Source: Planctomycetota bacterium
Lineage (GTDB): Bacteria > Planctomycetota > Phycisphaerae > Phycisphaerales > UBA1924
Length of the DNA stretch: 17,830 bases
Reading direction: 5' to 3'
Assembly (NCBI GenBank): GCA_023432465.1
Contig: JAEYUO010000060.1
Location: forward strand, 1-17,830
Both the position numbers and the translations under genes were made by a program. Shown here piece by piece: positions 13,233 through 17,830 of this stretch. Under the pieces are notes generated by a model that did not search any database, was not told the DNA's origin, and saw nothing but the letters and a program-made list of their open reading frames with translations. The stretch's first letter is position 1, and each line of letters opens with the position of its first letter.

Positions 13233-14405
13233 GTGCACGGGTTGATTGCTCCCCACGGCGGTTCCCTGGTCGATCGCGTCGCGACGGGCTCGAAGCTCGC
13301 CGAACTCAAAAAGGAAGCGCAGGGCCTGAAGCGGATTACGCTCTCGGCCAAGCAGTCCTGCGACCTCGAGATGATCGGCATCGGCGCGTTCAGCCCGCTC
13401 ACCGGCTTCATGGGCTCGGACGACTTCAAGAGCGTCTGCGCGAACATGAAGCTCGCCAGCGGCGACATCTGGCCGATCCCCGTGCTGCTGAGCGTGAAGT
13501 CCCGGGCCGAAGTCCCCGCGATCAACGAACGCGTCGCGCTGTACGCCCCCAACGGCGTGCTGCAGGCGATCATGACCGTCAAGGAAGAGTTCGTCCACGA
13601 CAAGGCAACGGAGATCCCCGCGGTCTTCCGCACGTCCGACCCGGCCCACCCCGGCGTGAAGCAGGTCATGGATGAGGGCGATATCTGCCTGGCAGGCCCT
13701 GTCGATGTCATCCAAACCTGCATCGACCCCGATGGCCCCGAGGCCTTCCTCGAGCAGCGGCTCACCCCCGCACAGACCCGCGCTGAGTTCAGCAAGCGGA
13801 ACTGGAAGACGGTGTGCGCGTTCCAGACGCGCAACCCGATCCACCGCGCCCACGAGTATCTGTGCAAGGTCGCGCAGGAAATCTGCGACGGCCTGCTCAT
13901 CCACCCGCTCGTCGGCGAGACGAAGGAAGGCGACATCCCCGCTGCGGTCCGCATGGACTGCTACCGCGCCCTCATCGACAAGTACTTCGTGCACTCGCGC
14001 ACGATGCTCAGCGTGATGCCCGCGGCGATGCGCTACGCCGGGCCGCGGGAGGCCGTTCTTCACGCACTGGTCCGCAAGAACTACGGGTGCACGCACTTCA
14101 TCGTGGGCCGCGACCACGCGGGCGTGGGCAACTACTACGGCACGTACGATGCGCAAACGATCTTTGATGAGCTTGATCCGGTGAACCTCGCCATCGAGCC
14201 GCTGAAGTTCGAGCACTCGGCGTACAGCAAGCTGGCGCAGGGCATGGTGACGGCCAAGAGCTTCCCGAAGATCGAGGGCGACCAGATCGCGCTGAGCGGG
14301 ACGAAGGTCCGCGAGATGCTCAACGCGGGCCAGCGTCCGCCGATGGAGTTCACTCGTCCGGAGGTCGCCGATATCCTGATCCGTTGGGCGCAGGCGACGA
14401 AGTAA
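13233..14405 (+). CDS. sat: ATP sulfurylase (sulfate adenylyltransferase)
   Basis: Forms adenosine 5'-phosphosulfate and pyrophosphate from ATP and sulfate (EC 2.7.7.4), the entry step of sulfate assimilation, or the reverse reaction in sulfur oxidation. The single-chain Sat family is identified by the N-terminal PUA-like part (about 1-165, with GAFSPLTGFMG), the HXGH-type nucleotide motif QTRNPIHRAHEYL (198-210), HPLVGETKEGDIP (224-236), GRDHAGVGNYY (292-302) and SGTKVREML (355-363). Length, 390 residues, is normal for the bacterial single-domain form; no fused APS kinase is present. It uses GTG with a strong Shine-Dalgarno. The 194-bp leader upstream shows no riboswitch that I recognise. 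The gene favours C-ending codons more than its GCG-rich neighbours, which may reflect high expression. It ends in a strong terminator and appears monocistronic. No cys, apr or dsr gene is adjacent. Confidence 0.96.
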   Translation: MHGLIAPHGGSLVDRVATGSKLAELKKEAQGLKRITLSAKQSCDLEMIGIGAFSPLTGFMGSDDFKSVCANMKLASGDIWPIPVLLSVKSRAEVPAINERVALYAPNGVLQAIMTVKEEFVHDKATEIPAVFRTSDPAHPGVKQVMDEGDICLAGPVDVIQTCIDPDGPEAFLEQRLTPAQTRAEFSKRNWKTVCAFQTRNPIHRAHEYLCKVAQEICDGLLIHPLVGETKEGDIPAAVRMDCYRALIDKYFVHSRTMLSVMPAAMRYAGPREAVLHALVRKNYGCTHFIVGRDHAGVGNYYGTYDAQTIFDELDPVNLAIEPLKFEHSAYSKLAQGMVTAKSFPKIEGDQIALSGTKVREMLNAGQRPPMEFTRPEVADILIRWAQATK

Positions 14406-14407
14406 GC

Positions 14408-14427
14408 ACCTGTTCGTTCAAACAGGT
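14408..14427 (+). repeat. First hairpin after sat
   Basis: ACCTGTT-CGTTCA-AACAGGT forms a perfect 7-bp stem starting 3 nt after the sat stop codon. It could protect the mRNA 3' end or assist the larger terminator that follows. Confidence 0.5.
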
Positions 14428-14443
14428 TGGAAGCAGTTCAGCG

Positions 14444-14478
14444 ATCGGCCGCGGCGAGTGCTGCGGCCGATTCTGTTT
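14444..14478 (+). terminator. Rho-independent terminator of sat
   Basis: ATCGGCCGCGGC-GAGT-GCTGCGGCCGAT forms a 12-bp stem (one G-T pair) with a 4-nt loop, followed at once by TCTGTTT. It begins 39 nt after the sat stop. This is the clearest intrinsic terminator in the window. Confidence 0.75.
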
Positions 14479-14555
14479 GCCGATAGATGTGCTTGTGGGG
14501 TCTCGATCGCGCAGCCTCGAACCACCGTGGCAACGCTGCGTAGTAGGATGCGATT

Positions 14556-14966
14556 ATGTCAATCCGCACATGGTGCATGACGGTAGCGGGGGTCGTGCTT
14601 CTCTGCAGCAGCGCGGTGCTGTTCACATCGATTTTCAGGAGTTGCCGCGCCGACGGCACACTCGCGAGACGGCAGCACGAGGCGTTTTTCAGCGAACCGG
14701 TTCGTGACCGCTCCATTGCGGCTGGTGACGAGATCGTCAAGGCGCTCGACAAGTACCGCGAACGGCATGGGAAATGGCCGAGTTCACTCCAGGAACTCGT
14801 ACCTGATCTGCTGCCTGCAGTGGTGCCTCCACTTGATGGGCTTGCATCATGGGACTATGCGCTGAGTCATGATGCAACTCAGTTCAATCTCGCCTTCGGG
14901 GTTGGCTCGGGTCGATTTCCGGTCTGTTACTACAGTCACGACCGTGGGTGGCAAGTCGACTTCTGA
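14556..14966 (+). CDS. Membrane-anchored pseudopilin-like protein
   Basis: A 136-residue protein with one N-terminal membrane segment (about residues 8-27, MTVAGVVLLCSSAVLFTSIF) and an extracytoplasmic domain. The segment from about residue 57, AGDEIVKALDKYRERHGKWP followed by SSLQELVPDLLP, then WDYALSHDATQFNLAF, resembles the periplasmic part of type II secretion pseudopilins (GspG-like: helix, x-Y-x-x-x-x-G-x-x-P, Leu-x-x-L-x-P). It lacks the normal prepilin cleavage site (G-F-T-L-x-E), so it is probably a stand-alone relative, not an assembled pilin. AGGA 7 nt before the ATG supports the start. Third-position GC is visibly lower than in its neighbours, a sign of recent acquisition or weak selection. 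It lies between the sat terminator and the converging hydrolase gene, without an obvious partner. Function unknown. Confidence 0.75.
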   Translation: MSIRTWCMTVAGVVLLCSSAVLFTSIFRSCRADGTLARRQHEAFFSEPVRDRSIAAGDEIVKALDKYRERHGKWPSSLQELVPDLLPAVVPPLDGLASWDYALSHDATQFNLAFGVGSGRFPVCYYSHDRGWQVDF

Positions 14967-14987
14967 AGTTCGACAGGGATGCACTTG

Positions 14988-16271
14988 TCATCGGGCGTGA
15001 AGCACTCGCTTCAAGAACTCCGCATTGTCAAATCCGCGTCCCTGGGTTGAGTTCTCCGCGAAGCGAACGACCACCAGGTCGTGATCCGGCAGGATGTACA
15101 GCCGCTGCTTGCCCAGCCCCGCGGCCATGAAGACGCGGATGTTCTTGCCGGAAGCGTCCTTGATGTGCGCCTCGGCCTCAGCGCGGAGAGCACGCGCACG
15201 GAGCCGCTCGCGGAGCGGCAGGTCCGCATCGTTGGAGTGTGTTCCTCCGGCCCCCCCGCCCGCGGCCTCGCCGGGCAGCCACCACGTCAGGCCATAGCCG
15301 GGGTTCGCCTTGCTGGGTTCAAAGCACTGCGCAAGCAGCTCGGGCTTGAGCAGTTGTTTCTTCGCATCCGGATCGCTCGCGGTCGCCGCGGCAACGGCAC
15401 CGTTCAGCCGCACGAACTCGCCGAACTTCACCCACTCGCGTGCGGTGAGGAAGCACCCGCCGGGCAGGTTGGGGTTGCCCTTTGCATCCTGCCCGAGGTA
15501 TCCGACTTCGATGTTGAGCGGGCCGAAGATCCTCGCCTGCAAGTACGCCCGCACTGTCGCCGGGAACTTCGGGTCGTCTTCGCGCCGCGCTTCGAGCTTG
15601 CGCTGGAGCAGCTCGCCGAAGGCGTAGAAGTGGCTGGGTCCGTAGACGAACTTCTTTCCCGGTTCGTTGATTGCTTCGACAGCGATCGCCGCGGCGAACT
15701 TGTCATCGACCCTCGGCCCCTCGCCGCGCGAGAGCCGCCCGCCGCGAAGCCGCGCTCCGCCCGCGCTGCCGATCGTGTCCTCCGCCGGGTCCAGCCCGCT
15801 CGAAAGGTCCAGCAGCATGCGGATGGTGATCCTGCTCTTGCGCGGGTCATCGCGCCATTCGTGGATCGTGTCGCTCGCGAGTTCATCGAGCGCAAGCAGT
15901 CCGTCCTGCACGGCGAACATGGCCATCACGCCGGTGAAGGACTTTGTGCCGCTGGCGAGCATGTGCGGGCGCGATGCGGTCCAGCCGTTGTCGTAGCGCT
16001 CGTAGACGATGCGGCCTTGGTGCATGATGAGCACAGCGCGGCCGGAGAACTGTGCGGAGTAGTCGGCGGCGGAATCGCCTCGGATCGTCCATGTCGCGGC
16101 ATCGTCCAGGCTGGTCGCTTTGGCCGGGTCGGTTTGGGGCTGGGTTTCCGGCCGCGGCGACGAGGGCGGCTGGTCAGCCGCCCTCGCGGGCAGACAGGTG
16201 TCTGTCAACCCCACCATCGCCACAGCCGTGAACAGTCCGCGCCACAGGGACCGGATCAGAGACTTGGACAT
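14988..16271 (-). CDS. Exported serine hydrolase, beta-lactamase class C/PBP4-like
   Basis: 427-residue member of the serine beta-lactamase superfamily (class C, esterase or DD-peptidase-like). A signal peptide (hydrophobic core LFTAVAMVGLT, Ala-Arg-Ala near residue 31) directs export. The nucleophile motif S-x-x-K is Ser107-Lys110 in LASGTKSFTG. The second motif, normally Y-x-N, reads Tyr210-GPS in FVYGPSHFYAFGELL, keeping the Tyr but not the Asn. The third (K/H-T/S-G) strand appears to be the AAGLGKQRLYILPDHDLVVV region, without a canonical KTG. These changes suit an esterase or transpeptidase-like enzyme more than a beta-lactamase. The ATG at 16271 has GGAGG 8 nt upstream (complement of 16280-16284); a GTG at 16286 is a weaker option. 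About 50 residues after the signal peptide are Pro/Thr/Gln-rich. It ends 21 bp from the converging pseudopilin-like gene. Confidence 0.88.
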   Translation of the reverse strand: MSKSLIRSLWRGLFTAVAMVGLTDTCLPARAADQPPSSPRPETQPQTDPAKATSLDDAATWTIRGDSAADYSAQFSGRAVLIMHQGRIVYERYDNGWTASRPHMLASGTKSFTGVMAMFAVQDGLLALDELASDTIHEWRDDPRKSRITIRMLLDLSSGLDPAEDTIGSAGGARLRGGRLSRGEGPRVDDKFAAAIAVEAINEPGKKFVYGPSHFYAFGELLQRKLEARREDDPKFPATVRAYLQARIFGPLNIEVGYLGQDAKGNPNLPGGCFLTAREWVKFGEFVRLNGAVAAATASDPDAKKQLLKPELLAQCFEPSKANPGYGLTWWLPGEAAGGGAGGTHSNDADLPLRERLRARALRAEAEAHIKDASGKNIRVFMAAGLGKQRLYILPDHDLVVVRFAENSTQGRGFDNAEFLKRVLHAR

Positions 16272-16416
16272 CAGACCATCCTCCACGCTTCACAGTGCAG
16301 AACGTCGTGGAGAGGGGAGGCATTGCACCGGCGAGAACCGCCGGGTTGGACTTCAGTCTACCACGCCGTCCGAGAATGCCCAGTGACTTCGCAAGTCTCC
16401 CCTCAGACGGCCGGAG

Positions 16417-16878
16417 TCATCGCACGGTCAGGATGAACCAGATCGGGCAGCACAGACCCAGCAACCAGCAGCCGATGACCCACATCCAACGGCCTGTTGT
16501 CGACATTCGGCCCAGTCTCCGTCGATTGTGGAGCCAAGCCCAGAGCCCCGCGGCGCAGGCCGCGGTTCCGACCAGAATCGGCGGGAGAAAGTCCGGCGGT
16601 GGACCGCCACCAGGCATGAAGACGAAATGGACTGCCGCATAGGCAATGAGCAGTCCGCAGAACCCGAAGCCAGAAGCCAACCCGACCAGTCCTGCGATGA
16701 ACGCCCCCAGCTTCGGCTCGGTCGTCCCGACCGCCAACACCAGGTGCCGCCCGCACTCCGGGCAGCGGTCGGTCAGAAGCGCGCGGAGGTTGTACCCGCA
16801 CACCGGGCATGGGGCATCACGTGTGGCGAGAAACGCGGTGAGGTCGATCCGGTCCGGCGATGGGGTGGGCGTGTCCAT
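16417..16878 (-). CDS. Zinc-ribbon membrane protein of unknown function
   Basis: 153-residue protein. A cytosolic N-terminal zinc ribbon is formed by CPVCGYNLRALLTDRCPECG (about residues 33-52, two C-x-x-C knuckles). It is followed by three or four hydrophobic segments: about 64-95, probably two helices; FLPPILVGTAACAAGLWAWL; and WMWVIGCWLLGLCCPIWFIL at the C-terminus. Such a CPxCGYxLR...CPECG head on a small membrane protein recurs in planctomycete genomes, where the role is unknown; the ribbon could bind protein partners or nucleic acid. The frame is open upstream to 17268, but that stretch covers the next gene in another frame, so the ATG at 16878, close before the ribbon, is chosen. There is no clear Shine-Dalgarno. 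It is 47 bp downstream of the two-helix membrane protein gene on the same strand and may be in one transcript. Confidence 0.75.
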   Translation of the reverse strand: MDTPTPSPDRIDLTAFLATRDAPCPVCGYNLRALLTDRCPECGRHLVLAVGTTEPKLGAFIAGLVGLASGFGFCGLLIAYAAVHFVFMPGGGPPPDFLPPILVGTAACAAGLWAWLHNRRRLGRMSTTGRWMWVIGCWLLGLCCPIWFILTVR

Positions 16879-16925
16879 CGGGTGGTGAGGTGTGGGTGTG
16901 GCAAAGGCCCGCCGCGACGTCACAC

Positions 16926-17228
16926 TCACGCCGCGCGTTCGGCGACAAAGCGGGCGAACCAGAAGACCAGCAGATAGGTGGCCGCGCCCAGGGCGATCAT
17001 GCCGACGACGATCTGCGCCGACATCAGCAGGACGTGTCGCCAGTAGTGCTCGATGCTCTGGAGACGAACGGCTTTGTAGCTCATGGAGACCAGGAACGCC
17101 ATGGGGATGAGCAGAAGGAACCACCACTGGTGCAGCTCGATCGGGTCGATGAACGGCCGGAACGGCGGCATGGGCCAGCGGTCGGCTTCGGGCGCGGCGG
17201 CGAGCAGGAGTGAGGCGGCGTGCATCAT
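16926..17228 (-). CDS. Small two-helix membrane protein
   Basis: 100-residue protein with two clear membrane helices, WWFLLLIPMAFLVSMSY (about 35-51) and VLLMSAQIVVGMIALGAATY (about 66-85, continuing to LLVFWF). A short basic segment (KAVRLQSIEHYWRH) lies between them. The start overlaps the stop of the upstream gene by 4 bp (ATGA), and AGGAG (complement of 17236-17240) precedes it at 7 nt, so the two are translationally coupled. Two consecutive ATG codons are available; the first is used here for the coupling. I do not recognise the family. The coupling implies that it works with the DUF6677-like protein in the membrane. Confidence 0.75.
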   Translation of the reverse strand: MMHAASLLLAAAPEADRWPMPPFRPFIDPIELHQWWFLLLIPMAFLVSMSYKAVRLQSIEHYWRHVLLMSAQIVVGMIALGAATYLLVFWFARFVAERAA

Positions 17229-17809
17229 GCCGGTTCTCCTGTTTCACGCCGGCGACTGAACGCGGCATCGAGGATGCAGATGAGGTTCATCATCCCCGCG
17301 ATCGTGCAAAAAAGCGTGCCCAGTTCGTTCATCCGGCTCAGGCTCTTGATGTTTGGCGGCCAGGCGGGCTGAATGACACGCACATCCGCCGGTCCCGGCC
17401 CGGTGCTCACACGGACCGTCGGCAGGTTCGTCGCGGGGTCCAGCACCGTAATGATCGGAGCCCCCGTGGCGGGGTCGCGATACTCGTTGGGGAAGGCCGA
17501 GCGCGGCCCGGTAGCGGGGACATTGACCTTGAAATGATTCTGATGCACCCAGTCAACCCCAAACGCGACCGGACCGACGAGCGCCTGCCCAAGGAACCAC
17601 GGGAAATCCTCGCGGCGGTCAACGACATCGATGCCGCCGATGAAGATGCCCGATGCGAACATGCCCAAGACACCGGCCGCAATCAGCCGGCCGCGGCGGG
17701 AATACCCGAGGTACCAATGCCCTAGACCGGGTAGCAGGATGGCCAACGCCCCCGCGAACGGCTGAATGGCGACGTGCTTGGAGGGTGTCCCGGGAGGGGG
17801 TGGGGGCAT
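17225..17809 (-). CDS. DUF6677-like multi-pass membrane protein
   Basis: 194-residue membrane protein resembling the planctomycete DUF6677 group. It has a proline-rich N-terminus, then IQPFAGALAILLPGLGHWYLG followed by YSRRGRLIAAGVLGMFASG, recalling TM2-type modules, where a GLGHxYLG turn joins two helices. A third hydrophobic stretch is FPWFLGQALVGPVAFGVDWV (about 69-88). A hydrophilic loop of about 70 residues contains DPATGAPIITVLDPATNLPTV and may face the periplasm. The final helix is MNELGTLFCTIAGMMNLICILDA (about 160-182). The ATG at 17809 is preceded by in-frame codons without a stop to the window edge, so the true start may lie outside. The function of the family is unknown; assignment is by remembered pattern, not a search. 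Confidence 0.75.
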   Translation of the reverse strand: MPPPPPGTPSKHVAIQPFAGALAILLPGLGHWYLGYSRRGRLIAAGVLGMFASGIFIGGIDVVDRREDFPWFLGQALVGPVAFGVDWVHQNHFKVNVPATGPRSAFPNEYRDPATGAPIITVLDPATNLPTVRVSTGPGPADVRVIQPAWPPNIKSLSRMNELGTLFCTIAGMMNLICILDAAFSRRRETGEPA

Positions 17810-17830
17810 CTGGGTGTCGCGGGTGAAGGC

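Noticed and set aside
13146..14216. Long minus-strand open frame (356 codons) opposite sat
   Set aside because: It is a mirror frame of a well-defined ATP sulfurylase gene, a common effect in GC-rich DNA, with no recognisable domain.
16328..16344. 6-bp hairpin between the zinc-ribbon gene and the serine hydrolase gene as a terminator or operator
   Set aside because: CCGGCG-AGAAC-CGCCGG is short and made only of G/C, with no T-run; such palindromes are expected by chance in this composition.

Overview
The window is GC-rich chromosomal DNA that looks like a planctomycete, most likely of the Phycisphaerae type. That is inference. It rests on high GC, frequent starts without a strong Shine-Dalgarno, a DUF6677-like membrane protein, small zinc-ribbon and pseudopilin-like membrane proteins of a kind common in that phylum, and free-standing hybrid histidine kinases. 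I see no rRNA, tRNA, CRISPR array, transposase, integrase or prophage gene. Seventeen protein genes are supported and they tile almost the whole window; no gap exceeds 300 bases.

Layout. 1-2011: a degenerate-looking GxxExxY-family gene at the left edge, a short non-coding repeat, then a FabF-type ketoacyl-ACP synthase. 2009-3407: a secreted protein of unknown function (minus) diverging from a small FlgM-like anti-sigma factor (plus). 3628-5118: a CPA1 (CvrA/NhaP2-type) cation/proton antiporter with a cytosolic TrkA-C domain. 5170-10886 (all minus, transcribed right to left): trmB, a membrane hybrid histidine kinase, a soluble hybrid histidine kinase and a secreted M28 metallopeptidase. 10917-13038 (plus): queC-queE-queD, diverging from trmB across only 30 bp. 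13233-14405: sat (ATP sulfurylase) with a ribosome-binding site and a strong terminator of its own. 14556-14966: a low-GC membrane-anchored pseudopilin-like protein. 14988-17809 (minus): an exported serine hydrolase and three small membrane proteins, two of them translationally coupled.

How the genes fit together. QueD, QueE and QueC carry out consecutive steps from 7,8-dihydroneopterin triphosphate to preQ0, the precursor of queuosine at the tRNA wobble position. TrmB makes m7G in the tRNA variable loop, so 10158-13038 is a tRNA-modification block. The two hybrid kinases share architecture and receiver motifs but have different N-termini, which suggests duplication followed by sensor exchange. 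No HPt protein or output response regulator is present.

The most unusual structure is a non-coding repeat array (12455-12568) lying between queE and queD. Its unit (approximately TTGCCAnATGGCCAAATnnGCAAATC) occurs in both orientations around a perfect-stem hairpin. A further diverged copy starts 3 bp after the stop codon of the GxxExxY gene, 12 kb away. This looks like a small dispersed, possibly mobile, repeat family. The link to GxxExxY genes is a hypothesis drawn from one co-occurrence.
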